Shown piece after piece: positions 1 to 8,560 of a stretch of DNA of 64,000 nt. The notes under the pieces were generated by a model. It had not been told where the DNA came from, ran no database searches, and was given only the letters and a program-made list of their open reading frames with translations. Location: NCBI GenBank assembly GCA_963802795.1, contig CAWDJV010000005.1, forward strand, positions 372,001 to 436,000, given 5' to 3'. Numbering within the stretch: position 1 is the first letter of the stretch; each line of letters opens with the position of its first letter. Made by a program: the position numbers and the translations under genes. Origin of the DNA: JAIBJN01 sp963802795. GTDB taxonomy: Bacteria > Actinomycetota > Thermoleophilia > Gaiellales > Gaiellaceae.

Positions 1-1153
1 GCGGCACGTGCTTGTATGCGGCCGCATGGAAGACGACCGAGGGACGGTGCCGCTCGAAGAGGCTCCTGACCTTGGCCGGCTCCTTGACGTCTGCGAGCGC
101 GAGGACGGTGGACGTGAACAGCCTCTCTCGCTGGAGCTCTCGCCCGATGTCTACGAGCGCGTTCTCCGAGTGGTCGACGCAGATGATCCGCCCGGCCCCC
201 AGGGCGGCGATCTGGCGGCAGAGCTCCGCGCCGATCGACCCGCCGGCTCCCGTGACGAGCACGGTCGAGCCGGCCACGTATGAAGCGATCGACGGGATGT
301 CGATCTCGATCGCCTCGCGTCCGAGGACGTCCTCGACCTGCACGTGGCGAAGCTGCCGAGAGAGGTTGATGTCCCCCGAGATGAGCTCGTGGACGCCCGG
401 CAGGGTCTTCACCGGGACGCCGGCGTCACGACACGCCTCCACCACCTTGTGACGAACCTCGCCCGCGGCGGACGGGATGGCGATGATGACCTCGTCCGGC
501 CGGTTGTCCTCGAGGATCCCGGCCAGGTCGTCCGTCGTCCCGAGCACGCGAATCCCGTGGAGGCGCATGCTCTTCTTACGCGGGTCGTCGTCGATGAGGC
601 CGATCGGCGTATAGCCGAGCTGACGGCTCTTCTGCATCTCGCGGATGACGAGCTGGCCGGCGTCGCCGGCGCCAACGATGAGCGCCTCCTTGCCGCGGGC
701 GATGAGGCTCCTCCTCCCCGGCCGCTCGATGATCGTGCGCGCCAGGAGTCGCGCGCCGGTCACGAGCGCCAGGACGAGCACCCAGTCGATCGCGACGATC
801 CCACGTGGCAACCGCCAGCCCGGAACCGGGTTCCAGAGGAAGATGACGACCACCACGGCCGCGGAGGCGACCGAGACGGCGAGGATCGCGCGCCACATGT
901 CCCGGATCGAGACGTACCGCCACCAGTGGTCGTAGAGGCCGAAGAGGATGAAGATCGCGAGGCTCACGCCGACGACCGCCGCGAAGACGTCCAGGCCGAG
1001 GAACTGGTCGTAGCGGGAGGGGACGCCGCGGTCGAAGCGGAGCTGGAACGAGAGGAACCACGCGAGGGTGACGAGAGCCCCGTCGGCGGCGAGCTGCCAG
1101 AGCCGGTGGGGGCTCAACGGCAACAGCCGTTCGGCGGATGCCAGCACCCTCAC
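1..1153 (-). CDS. CapD/FlaA1-type nucleotide-sugar 4,6-dehydratase (3' end outside window)
   Basis: Membrane-anchored NAD-dependent dehydratase/epimerase of polysaccharide biosynthesis, acting on UDP-sugars. Only the first ~384 codons are in the window; the catalytic C-terminal half runs off the left edge. Seen: about four N-terminal membrane helices (roughly residues 15-125), a CoA-binding-like Rossmann region (GAGDAGQLVIREM), then the start of the second Rossmann domain with GAGGSIGAELCRQIAALG and the family motif HAAAYKHVP at the edge. The GTG start overlaps the stop of the upstream aminotransferase by four bases (GTGA), so the two are translationally coupled. With DegT this suggests synthesis of an amino-sugar for a surface glycan. 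The family is clear; the exact substrate is not. Confidence 0.9.
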   Translation of the reverse strand, partial: MRVLASAERLLPLSPHRLWQLAADGALVTLAWFLSFQLRFDRGVPSRYDQFLGLDVFAAVVGVSLAIFILFGLYDHWWRYVSIRDMWRAILAVSVASAAVVVVIFLWNPVPGWRLPRGIVAIDWVLVLALVTGARLLARTIIERPGRRSLIARGKEALIVGAGDAGQLVIREMQKSRQLGYTPIGLIDDDPRKKSMRLHGIRVLGTTDDLAGILEDNRPDEVIIAIPSAAGEVRHKVVEACRDAGVPVKTLPGVHELISGDINLSRQLRHVQVEDVLGREAIEIDIPSIASYVAGSTVLVTGAGGSIGAELCRQIAALGAGRIICVDHSENALVDIGRELQRERLFTSTVLALADVKEPAKVRSLFERHRPSVVFHAAAYKHVP

Positions 1154-2244
1154 GCACCCACCCCAACGGCGAGAGCTGTCCGAACCGCCGCGACGACCGC
1201 CTGCTGCTGCTTCGGGTGGATGCCGGGCCAAAGCGGCAAAGCGACCGTCTCCAGCGCGGCGCGCTCCGTCTCAGGCAGGCTCCCCGGCCGGTAGCCGAGG
1301 CCCGCGTAGACGGGCTGGAGATGGAGCGGCGTCGTGTAGTACGCGGCGCAGCCGATCTCCGCGGCGCGAAGCGCGTCGACGATCCGGTCCCGCTCGGGCG
1401 AGCGGACGACGTACATGTGGTACACGTGGCCCGGCTCGTCCTCCGGAAGCTCGACGAGGTCGCCGAGCCCGAGGTCGCCGTAGCGCGCGGCCGCCTCACG
1501 CCGGGCGCGGTTCCACTCCTCCAGGTGGCCGAGGAAGAGCCGCAGGGCAGCGGCCTGGAGCTCGTCGAGCCGGGAGTTGTAGCCGACCGCCTCGAAGCGC
1601 TCCTTGTCCCGCGAGCCGTGGAAGCGGAGCAGCCGGACGCGCTCGGCGAGCGCGGCGTCGTCCGTCGCCACGAGACCGCCGTCGCCGAGGCCGAACAGGT
1701 TCTTCGTCGGGAAGAAGCTGAACGTCCCCGCGACGCCGACGGCCCCGGCGGGCCGATCGCCCACACGCGCGCCGAACGCCTGTGCAGCGTCCTCGACGAC
1801 CGGCACTCCCGCAGGGAGCTCGTCGAGGGGCGCCGGGCGTCCGAACAGGTGGACGGCGAGGATCACCTTGGTGCGCGGCGACACGCGCTCGGCGACGGCG
1901 GCTGGATCGAGGTTGAGCGTGGCCGGGTCGATCTCGCAGAAGACGGGCGTCGCGCCGAGCCGTGAGACAGCCTCCGCGGTCGCGTAGAACGTGAACGACG
2001 GGCAGACGACCTCGTCACCCGGCCCGACGCCGAGAGCGTCCAGGACGACGACGAGCGCGTCGGTCCCGTTGGCGACGCCGATCGCGTCGCGGACGCCGAG
2101 GTAGGACGCCGCCTCCTCCTCGAAGGCCCGCACCTCGGGGCCGAGGACGAACCGGCCCGATTCGAGGACGACGGCCAGCCGTTCCTTGAGCTCGTCGAGG
2201 AGGGGCGCGTACTGAGCGCGCACGTCGACGTGAGGAATGCTCAA
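1150..2244 (-). CDS. DegT/DnrJ/EryC1/StrS-family sugar aminotransferase
   Basis: PLP-dependent aminotransferase (364 aa) that aminates keto-sugars for cell-surface polysaccharide. The start is TTG overlapping the DedA stop (TTGA), giving an N-terminus SIPHVDVRAQYAPLL typical of the family. Seen: GTDALVVVLDALGVGPGDEV for cofactor phosphate binding, VEDAAQAFGA (Asp for the pyridine nitrogen) and FSFFPTKNLFGLGDGG with the Schiff-base lysine. The length is normal. It sits between dedA and the capD-type dehydratase with 4-bp overlaps on both sides, so it is probably co-transcribed. The product of the neighbouring dehydratase is a plausible substrate (inference). Confidence 0.92.
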   Translation of the reverse strand: MSIPHVDVRAQYAPLLDELKERLAVVLESGRFVLGPEVRAFEEEAASYLGVRDAIGVANGTDALVVVLDALGVGPGDEVVCPSFTFYATAEAVSRLGATPVFCEIDPATLNLDPAAVAERVSPRTKVILAVHLFGRPAPLDELPAGVPVVEDAAQAFGARVGDRPAGAVGVAGTFSFFPTKNLFGLGDGGLVATDDAALAERVRLLRFHGSRDKERFEAVGYNSRLDELQAAALRLFLGHLEEWNRARREAAARYGDLGLGDLVELPEDEPGHVYHMYVVRSPERDRIVDALRAAEIGCAAYYTTPLHLQPVYAGLGYRPGSLPETERAALETVALPLWPGIHPKQQQAVVAAVRTALAVGVGA

Positions 2245-2915
2245 CTCCCAGCCCCCTCGACGGCCCGCCGGCGAAGGCGGCGCCGGTGCGCGCGGTAGAG
2301 AAGGGCCGCAACCCCCGCGACGACCAGGGCGACGATGGCGTAGTCCGCGTACCGGAAGCTCTCGTGGAACCGTTCCCAGCTGCTCCCGAGGGCAACACCG
2401 ATCGCCGCGAGGCCGAAGCACCACGGGATCGATCCGGCGAACGTGAGCGCCGTGTAACGCGGAAGCGGCGTCTCCGCGACCCCGGCGGGAATCGAGATGA
2501 ACGAGCGGACGACCGGGAGCATCCTCGAGAAGAAGACGGCCGCGTCACCGTAGCGCTCGAACCAGGCGTCCGCCTTGTCGAGCTTCGCCGGCGTGATGTG
2601 GAGCCAGCGCCCGTGCCGCTCGAGATACGGCCTCCCTGCATAGAGCCCGATCGCCCAGCCGAGGATCGAGCCAAGCGTGTAGCCGACCGTCCCCGCCGTC
2701 GCCATGGCAACGTACGCCCAGCCCGTCGATTCGATCTCCCACCCGAAGAGCGTGACGCTCGAGTCCGGGAACGCTCCGACGGCGACCGCTCCGGCGTAGA
2801 CCATGACGAGCTCGCTCGCCGCGGGGAAGAGTGCGTCCACGAGCATGAGGACGAAGACAGCGTAGAGGCCGTAATCGCCGATGACGCTGGTGACGGCCTC
2901 GGTGATCTCGTGCAC
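2241..2915 (-). CDS. DedA family membrane protein
   Basis: Polytopic inner-membrane protein (224 aa) of the DedA/SNARE-associated superfamily, linked to undecaprenyl-phosphate or phospholipid recycling. Seen: an N-terminal amphipathic helix, LFPAASELVMVYAG, the family signature around VFFSRMLPVVRSFISIPAG and a C-terminal pair of helices ending in a basic tail (YRAHRRRLRRR). The GTG start is preceded by TAGACT six bases upstream, indicating a leaderless transcript. This is the first gene of a unit with the two sugar genes, which fits a role in lipid-carrier recycling for glycan export (inference). Confidence 0.9.
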   Translation of the reverse strand: MHEITEAVTSVIGDYGLYAVFVLMLVDALFPAASELVMVYAGAVAVGAFPDSSVTLFGWEIESTGWAYVAMATAGTVGYTLGSILGWAIGLYAGRPYLERHGRWLHITPAKLDKADAWFERYGDAAVFFSRMLPVVRSFISIPAGVAETPLPRYTALTFAGSIPWCFGLAAIGVALGSSWERFHESFRYADYAIVALVVAGVAALLYRAHRRRLRRRAVEGAGS

Positions 2916-2921
2916 CCGGCG

Positions 2922-2927
2922 AGTCTA
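2922..2927 (-). promoter_or_regulatory. leaderless -10 box for dedA
   Basis: TAGACT on the minus strand, six bases before the GTG start at 2915. Confidence 0.55.
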
Positions 2928-3038
2928 GCTCGCCCGGTTCCCTGCCCTGGACGCCTTCCGAACGGCCCCGACCGCGGCCGCGTCCGCCGACCTCTTCCGG
3001 ATCGTCGGTCAGGTCAGCAGCGACGCCCGGAGCCGGGG

Positions 3039-4136
3039 CTAGGCCCAGACCTTGACGTCCCGGTAGAGCGTGTCGCGCTGCACCGGAACCTTGCCCAGGG
3101 CGCGGATCGCCCGCACGAAGTCGTCGGTCGTGGCGCGGTGGGTCGTCCCGGCGGCCGAGACGACGTTCTCCTCGATCATCACGGAGCCCATATCGTCAGC
3201 GCCGAACCCGAGCGCGACCTGGCCGACCTTCATCCCCTGAGTCACCCAGCTCGACTGGATGTGGTCGACGTTGTCCAGGTAGATGCGGCTCACAGCTTGC
3301 GTGAGCAGGTAGTCGAACGAGGTCGGGTAGTGCGTGACCTTCGCGGCGAGACGGGTTCCGTGTGGCTGAAACGTCCACGAGATGAAGGCGCGGAACCCGT
3401 GCGTCTCGTCCTGGAGCTCGCGGATTCGGCGCAAGTGCTCGACACGCTCCTCGAGCGTCTCGACGTGGCCGTACATCATCGTCGCGGTGGAGGAAACGCC
3501 GAGGCGGTGCGCTTCGCGCATGATTCCCAGCCACTCCGCCGACGTCGTCTTCTTCGGCGCGATGATCCTTCTGACGCGGTCGACGAGGATCTCGGCTCCG
3601 CCGCCGGGCACGGAGTCCATGCCTGCGTCCCGGAGCCTGGTCAGCGTCTCGGGAATCGTGAGCTTCGATCGTCGCGCGATGTGCTGGATCTCGGGCGGCG
3701 AGAGGACGTGAAGGTGGATCCGGTAGCGCTCCTTGATCGAGCGGAAGAGGTCCTCGTAGAACTCGATGCCGAGGTCGGGGTGGTGGCCGCCCTGCATGAG
3801 GAGCGCGGTGCCTCCGATCGCGAGCGTCTCCTCGATCTTCCTGAAGATAATCGGCTTCGGGAGGAGGTAGCCCTCGCGACGGTCGCCCGGTCGCCGGTAG
3901 AAGGCGCAGAAGTCGCAGTCGGTGTGGCACACGTTCGTGTAGTTGACGTTGCGGTCGATGATGAAGGTGACGCGCTTCGCATCGACCTTGCGGTTGCGAA
4001 GCTCGTCGGAGACGCGCCCGACGCGGGTGAGGTCGCGGCTTGTGAGCAAGGCGAGCGCGTCCTCGTCGGAGATCCGGTCGCCGGCGAGCGCCCGCTCGAG
4101 GACCGCGCCGACGCGGCCGTTGCCGTTCGCGGTCAT
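3039..4136 (-). CDS. mqnC: cyclic dehypoxanthinyl futalosine synthase (radical SAM)
   Basis: Radical SAM enzyme of the futalosine pathway, converting dehypoxanthinyl futalosine to its cyclic form in menaquinone synthesis (365 aa). Seen: the cluster motif CHTDCDFCAFYR (CxxxCxxC), LLMQGGHHPDLGIEFYEDL, typical of MqnC rather than MqnE, HLHVLSPPEI and the C-terminal QRDTLY. The ATG overlaps the mqnA stop by four bases (ATGA), so the two are coupled. This is the last gene of the leftward respiratory block; 123 bases with no gene separate it from dedA. Confidence 0.95.
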   Translation of the reverse strand: MTANGNGRVGAVLERALAGDRISDEDALALLTSRDLTRVGRVSDELRNRKVDAKRVTFIIDRNVNYTNVCHTDCDFCAFYRRPGDRREGYLLPKPIIFRKIEETLAIGGTALLMQGGHHPDLGIEFYEDLFRSIKERYRIHLHVLSPPEIQHIARRSKLTIPETLTRLRDAGMDSVPGGGAEILVDRVRRIIAPKKTTSAEWLGIMREAHRLGVSSTATMMYGHVETLEERVEHLRRIRELQDETHGFRAFISWTFQPHGTRLAAKVTHYPTSFDYLLTQAVSRIYLDNVDHIQSSWVTQGMKVGQVALGFGADDMGSVMIEENVVSAAGTTHRATTDDFVRAIRALGKVPVQRDTLYRDVKVWA

Positions 4137-4897
4137 GCGGACACCGTCTGGGGTAGGACGAAGCGAAGCTCCGGCACCCTCTCGAGCTCACCGACGTCGC
4201 GGGCGAGCTCGAAGAACGTCAGGAGGCCGGCGCGCTCCCGCGGGCCGAAGCTGTAGCGGAGCTTCTCGAAGTAGCGGGCGAGAAAGCCGGCGGGATAGCC
4301 GTACCGGTCGCTCGCCTCGTACGCGAGCCGCTCGGGCTCGGCGCGCGCGAAGAGCACGGACGCGACCAGCGCCTCCTCGAGCTCCGCCATCCCCTCAGGA
4401 GGCGGATCGGGGCAGGCCCAGACCGCGAACACCATCGGCAGCCCCGTCCGCTTGAGCCAGAGCCGGCCCAGGTCGTAGTGCGGCGTCGGGTCCTCGAAGG
4501 CGCTGCGAAGCGCCGCGTCCCCGATCAGAAGAGACGCGTCGGCGTCCTCGCCGAGCGGGACGTGCACCGCATCGGGAAGCAGCACCTTCGTCAGGACCAC
4601 CGAGGTCGCGCTCTCGGGCGTGACCGCCACGGTGCGAACGCGCTCGAGCGGGACACGGGAGACGAGCTGGATCGAGTCGACGGCCCCCTCCGAGGAAACA
4701 CAGAGGCGAGGCAGGATCCGCAGCCGGTCGGCATGCCGCCCGTACTCGATGGACGAGATCGGCGCGAGGTCGATGTCGCCCGCGAGGAGCCGCTCGTTGA
4801 GCTCGGTCGGCACCCCGGGCGCCTCCTCGACCTCGGCCTCGAGCCGGTAGAACACCGGCGCCATGTTCACGTACGAGATGCGGCCGAGCCGGATCAC
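4133..4897 (-). CDS. mqnA: chorismate dehydratase
   Basis: First futalosine-pathway enzyme, dehydrating chorismate to 3-enolpyruvylbenzoate (254 aa). It has a periplasmic-binding-protein fold without a signal peptide: RLGRISYVNMAPVF at the N-terminus, DLAPISSIEYGRH, and LWLKRTGLPMVFAVWA in the second lobe. GTG at 4897 was chosen because AGGAG lies four bases upstream; an in-frame GTG at 4912 would add five residues but has no Shine-Dalgarno sequence. It is coupled to mqnC by ATGA. A gap of about 157 bases before mqnE may hold a local promoter, but none is clear. Confidence 0.93.
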   Translation of the reverse strand: MIRLGRISYVNMAPVFYRLEAEVEEAPGVPTELNERLLAGDIDLAPISSIEYGRHADRLRILPRLCVSSEGAVDSIQLVSRVPLERVRTVAVTPESATSVVLTKVLLPDAVHVPLGEDADASLLIGDAALRSAFEDPTPHYDLGRLWLKRTGLPMVFAVWACPDPPPEGMAELEEALVASVLFARAEPERLAYEASDRYGYPAGFLARYFEKLRYSFGPRERAGLLTFFELARDVGELERVPELRFVLPQTVSA

Positions 4898-5054
4898 AGG
4901 TCTCCTGCCCACGGAGCGAAGGGTGCCTCGCGTCCTTCAGTTAGACGCGTCAAACTGCGGGTCCCGACCCGCCCCCTACTCGGCTCCAGCCTATCGGCAA
5001 CGGGCGTACACGTCTGTGACCGAACGCGACGACTGTGCCTCGACTCAGGCCGCG

Positions 5055-6173
5055 TCAACTCTGGCCGTCCCATCTCCGCAGCTCGTTGTAGAGCGTGTCG
5101 CGCTGGACCGGGATCCGGCCGGCTTCCCGGACGAAACGGACGAGCTCTTCGATCTTCTGCTCGGTCTCCGTCGTCGCGCCGGCGGCGTGGAAGATCTCCT
5201 CGCGCACGACCGTTCCCTGGACGTCGTTCGCGCCGAAGTGGAGCGCAACGGCCGCGAGCGGCATCCCCATCATGATCCAGTAGGCCTTCACGTTCGGAAC
5301 GTTGTCGAGAAGGAGCCGTGAAACGGCCATCATCTTCAGGTCGTCCGAGCCGGCGGTGTGCGTCCACCCGCGCCGCTCGAAGACGGTGTTCTCGGGGTGG
5401 AACGCCAGCGGGATGAAGGCGAGGAAGCCGCCCGTCTCGTCCTGGAGATCGCGCAGCCGGAGCAGGTGGTCGACCCGCTCCTCGTACGTCTCGACGTGCC
5501 CGTAGAGCATCGTGCAGTGCGTCGGGATGCCGAGGCCGTGCGCCGTGCGGTGCGTGTGGAACCAGAAGTCGGGGTGTTCCTTGCCGGGAGCCACGAGCCG
5601 CCGCACGCGGTCGGCGAAGACCTCGGCGCCCCCGCCCGGCAGCGACCCGAGCCCCGCGGCCTTCAGCTCGACGAGCACCTGCTCGTGGGTGAGCCCCGAC
5701 AGCTTCGTCATGTGGTGGATCTCACTCGCCGTGAAGAGCTTCAGGTGGACGTCGGGGAGCGCCTCGTGAAGCCGGCTCACGATGTCGACGTAGTAGGCGA
5801 AGTCGACGTGCGGGCTTTCCCCGCCGACCATGTGGATCTCGGTGAAGCCCGTCAGCTCGCGCTGCCGGAGCGCGTCCTCGACCAGCTCTTCGGGGGTGTA
5901 CGTGTAGGCGCTGGGCTGCTTCTGCGTGACCGCGAACGCGCAGAACTTGCACTTCACGCGGCAGACGTTCGTCTGGTTGAGGTAGAGGTTCTGGACGAAG
6001 TAGACGTCGTCGGTGCCGCCGCGCACGCGGCGGGCCGTGTCGGCCAGCTCGCCCAGCTGGAGGATGTCGTCGGACTCCATCAGGAGGAGGCCGTCCTCGA
6101 GGCTCAGGCGCTCGTTCGCCTCGACCTTCTCCCAGACGGCACCGAGCGCGCTCTGGTGGGCGGCGACGGCCAC
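5055..6173 (-). CDS. mqnE: aminofutalosine synthase (radical SAM)
   Basis: Radical SAM enzyme joining 3-enolpyruvylbenzoate to the adenosyl radical to give aminofutalosine (372 aa). Seen: YLNQTNVCRVKCKFCAF with the CxxxCxxC cluster, EIHMVGGESPHVDF, KLFTASEIHHMTKLSGLT and the C-terminal QRDTLY shared with MqnC. The start is GTG, with GGAGG eight bases upstream. That Shine-Dalgarno sequence, and the TAG abutting the start, belong to the end of a repeat element that fills the space to the previous gene. With mqnA, mqnC and mqnD this gives four of the pathway enzymes; the futalosine hydrolase and prenyltransferase genes are not in the window. Confidence 0.95.
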   Translation of the reverse strand: MAVAAHQSALGAVWEKVEANERLSLEDGLLLMESDDILQLGELADTARRVRGGTDDVYFVQNLYLNQTNVCRVKCKFCAFAVTQKQPSAYTYTPEELVEDALRQRELTGFTEIHMVGGESPHVDFAYYVDIVSRLHEALPDVHLKLFTASEIHHMTKLSGLTHEQVLVELKAAGLGSLPGGGAEVFADRVRRLVAPGKEHPDFWFHTHRTAHGLGIPTHCTMLYGHVETYEERVDHLLRLRDLQDETGGFLAFIPLAFHPENTVFERRGWTHTAGSDDLKMMAVSRLLLDNVPNVKAYWIMMGMPLAAVALHFGANDVQGTVVREEIFHAAGATTETEQKIEELVRFVREAGRIPVQRDTLYNELRRWDGQS

Positions 6174-7264
6174 CTAGTGCCCCTCCGGGTGATGCTGCGC
6201 CCGCTTCTGCGTCGCGAGGACCAAGCGAGAGGCCGCATCGTCCGAAAGCAAAGGTTTAAAGCCTTGGGGAGGGGGGGGGGGGGGTTTGGCGCGGCGTGGG
6301 CGGGCAGAAGCGATCGTGAGTATTGCCCGGAGGGGCACTCTAGAGCGTCCCGGTCCACGACGAGATGGGTCAGGGCCTCGAGCGAGACGCGGTCGGGCTC
6401 CCCGTCCAGCGCCGTCCGGGCGCGCGCCGCGTAGTGGAGCGCAAAGCTTCGAGCCGTCTCCAGCGCGCCGGTCGCGGCTACCCGGTCGAGCGCGCCCTCG
6501 ACCGGCCGGCCGGCCAGCGCGAGCCGAACATCCGAGTCCTCGCGGGCGGCGAGGATCAGCGGCAGCGTGGGCGTCCCGTCGCGGAGATCGACGCCGGGCG
6601 CCTTCCCGGTCGTGTCGAAGTCGCCGGTGCAGTCGAGGATGTCGTCGGCGATCTGAAAGGCGATCCCGAGCGCGAGCCCGAAGGCTCCCAGATCCGCCCG
6701 CCCACCGCCGATCACACAGGCGGCCTCGAAGAGCTTCCCGGTCTTCAGCGAGCAGCGCGTCAGGTACTCCTCGACCGTCGTGTCTGGCCGGTAGGCCTGT
6801 CGACGCTGGAGCGCCTCACCCCGGGCGAGCGCGAGAGCCGCGTCGGCGAGCACCGCGACGGCAGCCGCGTCACCGGCCCCGGCGAGCTCGGCGAAGGCGC
6901 GCGCGAAGAGGTAGTCGCCCGCGGCCTTGGCCGCTTCCTCTCCGTGCTCCGCCCAGGCCGTGGGCCGGCCGCGGCGCAGGTCGGCGCCGTCGAGCAAGTC
7001 GTCGTGGACGAGCGTCGCCATGTGGACGAGCTCGACCGCTGCCCCGCCGGCGACCGCCTGGTCGCCGCCGCGGTCCTCCGGCGGCGTCGAGAGGAAGACG
7101 AGCACCGGGCGCAGGCGCTTCCCGCCCGCGGCGAGCGTGTCGGTGCCCACCGCCGCGACGAGGCCGGGGTGGCTCGCGACCGAGCCCTCGAGTCGCGCCT
7201 CGAGCCGGTCGAGGTACTCGTCGAGCCCCTGTTCCGCCCGGACCGTGGCAAGAGCCGTGTTCAT
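6104..7264 (-). CDS. polyprenyl diphosphate synthase, C-terminus reads into repeat element
   Basis: Isoprenyl chain elongation enzyme, probably making the menaquinone side chain. Seen: KRLRPVLVF, first Asp-rich motif HDDLLDGADLRRG, LKTGKLFEA, and second motif FQIADDILDCTGDFDTTGK. The recognisable domain ends near codon 306 (LTHLVVDRDA, about 6347). As sequenced the frame then runs on through the inverted-repeat element, including its G14 run (read as proline codons), and overlaps the mqnE start by 70 bases. With 13 G it would stop just past the run; with 15 G it would stop at the TAG abutting mqnE. The C-terminus is therefore unreliable. The ATG overlaps menG by four bases. Confidence 0.85.
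   Translation of the reverse strand: MNTALATVRAEQGLDEYLDRLEARLEGSVASHPGLVAAVGTDTLAAGGKRLRPVLVFLSTPPEDRGGDQAVAGGAAVELVHMATLVHDDLLDGADLRRGRPTAWAEHGEEAAKAAGDYLFARAFAELAGAGDAAAVAVLADAALALARGEALQRRQAYRPDTTVEEYLTRCSLKTGKLFEAACVIGGGRADLGAFGLALGIAFQIADDILDCTGDFDTTGKAPGVDLRDGTPTLPLILAAREDSDVRLALAGRPVEGALDRVAATGALETARSFALHYAARARTALDGEPDRVSLEALTHLVVDRDALECPSGQYSRSLLPAHAAPNPPPPLPKALNLCFRTMRPLAWSSRRRSGRSITRRGTRWPSPPTRARSVPSGRRSRRTSA
6174..6343. mobile_element. TA-flanked inverted-repeat element, copy 1 (MITE-like)
   Basis: About 170 bp bounded by CTAG. The left end reads CTAGTGCCCCTCCGGG and the right end, inverted, CTAGAGTGCCCCTCCGGG. The left arm continues to TTCTGCGTCGCGAGGACCAA, nearly the same as the right arm of copy 2 at 10318-10485; the right arm matches the left arm of copy 2. 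The interior holds a run of 14 G. It carries no gene of its own. The outer edge next to mqnE supplies GGAGG and TAG just before its GTG. A non-autonomous relic of an IS630-like element with TA target duplication is likely, but this is inference. Confidence 0.7.
6271..6284. repeat. homopolymer run of 14 G
   Basis: Fourteen consecutive G, preceded by GGGGA, inside repeat element copy 1. Its length sets where the polyprenyl synthase frame ends, so it is either a slippage site or a base-calling problem. Confidence 0.9.
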
Positions 7265-7962
7265 CGAGCCTCGTGCCTCCCGCCCGGCGATGCCGCCGCG
7301 ACGTGCAGACAGACGATTCCGCCGCCCAGGAGGCGCCAGCCGATCTCTCCGAACCCGGCCTCGCCCATGACGGCGGCGAGGTCCTCCGGACCGGGAAAGC
7401 GGCGCACGCTCGCCGGTAGATACGTGTAGGCCTCGCCGCCGGGGAGCACCTTGCCGAGCACGGGCACGACCCCGTCGAACCAGAAGCGGAAGAAGGGCCG
7501 GAGCAGCCCACGCGGGCGCGTGATCTCGAGGCAGGCCAGCCTGCCGCCGGGGCGCAGGACGCGCGCGAGCTCTCGGAGACCCGCCTCGAGGCTGTCGACA
7601 TTCCGGATGCCGAAGCCGACCGTCGCCACGTCGAAGCTCTGGTCGGCGAAGGGAAGCGCGAGCAAGTCGCCGCGCACCCATTCGACCGTCCCCGACTTCC
7701 TCCGGGCCCGTTCGAGCATGGGCTCGGAGAAATCCAGGCCGGTCACCCGGCCGCCGGCGCGCTCGGCCTCCAGCGCGAGGTCGCCGGTTCCGCAGCACGC
7801 GTCCAGCACCTCGTCCCCCGGCCGCACGACCTGCTCGGCGGCGAGTCGGCGCCAGCGGCGATCGAGCCCCGCCGTCATGACCCGGTTCATCACGTCGTAC
7901 ACCGGCGAGATGCGGTCGAACATCGCCTCGACCGCGGCGGGAGCGAGCGAGCCGGAGCTCAC
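7261..7962 (-). CDS. menG: demethylmenaquinone methyltransferase (UbiE/MenG)
   Basis: SAM-dependent C-methyltransferase of the last menaquinone step (233 aa). Seen: MFDRISPVYDVMNRVMTAGL, SAM motif VLDACCGTGDLALEAERAGG, GLDFSEPMLERAR, and VGFGIRNVDSLEAGLRELAR, all diagnostic of UbiE/MenG. GTG was chosen because it overlaps the ubiX stop (GTGA); its own stop overlaps the ATG of the polyprenyl synthase (ATGA). The tight coupling of ubiX, menG and the prenyl synthase with mqnE supports menaquinone rather than ubiquinone. Confidence 0.94.
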   Translation of the reverse strand: MSSGSLAPAAVEAMFDRISPVYDVMNRVMTAGLDRRWRRLAAEQVVRPGDEVLDACCGTGDLALEAERAGGRVTGLDFSEPMLERARRKSGTVEWVRGDLLALPFADQSFDVATVGFGIRNVDSLEAGLRELARVLRPGGRLACLEITRPRGLLRPFFRFWFDGVVPVLGKVLPGGEAYTYLPASVRRFPGPEDLAAVMGEAGFGEIGWRLLGGGIVCLHVAAASPGGRHEAR

Positions 7963-8543
7963 TGACCCCACCTGCTCACGAGCTTCTGGTCGATTCCCAG
8001 CTGGTCGAGACATCGCGCCACGATGAAGTTGACCAGATCGTCGACCGTTTGGGGCGAGTGGTAGAAGCCTGGGGCCGCGAAGACGATCGTCGCGCCCGCC
8101 CGCTTGAGCCTGAGCAGGTTCTCGAGGTGGATGGTGGAAAGCGGTGTCTCGCGGGGCACGAGGACGAGCTTGCGCTCCTCCTTGAGGGCGACGGAGGCGG
8201 CCCTGTGGATCAGGTTTGCCATCGCACCGGCGGCGATGCTCGCGACCGTTGCCATCGAGCAGGGGCAGACGATGTAACCGTCGACCCGCGCTGAGCCGCT
8301 CGCGTACGGCGCCGAATAGTCGCGGAGCGCCACGACCCGGGCTCCGTCGACCCCGTCCATGAGCCGGGCAGTCACCTCCTCGCGAGGAAGCGAGATCTCG
8401 CCGTAGAGCTCGGCGGCGCACACCTGCACGCCCGCGTCCGAGAGGCAAACTCCGACCTCGGCGCCGGCCGCGGAGAGCGCGCGCAGCAGGCGTGCCGCAT
8501 AGGGCGCGCCCGAGGCGCCCGTGATGCCGAGGAAGACGTCCAC
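7959..8543 (-). CDS. ubiX: UbiX-type flavin prenyltransferase
   Basis: Makes prenylated FMN, the cofactor of UbiD decarboxylases (194 aa). Seen: FLGITGASGAPYAARLL at the flavin-binding N-terminus, CPCSMATVASIAAGAMANL, RKLVLVPRETPLSTIHLENL and PGFYHSPQTVDDLVNFIVAR, all near-canonical. GTG start; the stop overlaps menG by four bases. Together with the UbiD homologue upstream it can serve the late decarboxylation of the futalosine pathway (roles sometimes named MqnL and MqnM); that assignment rests on context. Confidence 0.93.
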   Translation of the reverse strand: MDVFLGITGASGAPYAARLLRALSAAGAEVGVCLSDAGVQVCAAELYGEISLPREEVTARLMDGVDGARVVALRDYSAPYASGSARVDGYIVCPCSMATVASIAAGAMANLIHRAASVALKEERKLVLVPRETPLSTIHLENLLRLKRAGATIVFAAPGFYHSPQTVDDLVNFIVARCLDQLGIDQKLVSRWGQ

Positions 8544-8560
8544 AGGGCCGGGCCCGGGCG

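Noticed and set aside
2916..3038. Possible small gene between dedA and mqnC
   Set aside because: No frame with start signal and sensible composition was found in these 123 bases.
2286..4256. Long + strand frame opposite dedA and mqnC
   Set aside because: Arg/Asp-rich translation with no domain; antisense of genes with clear motifs.
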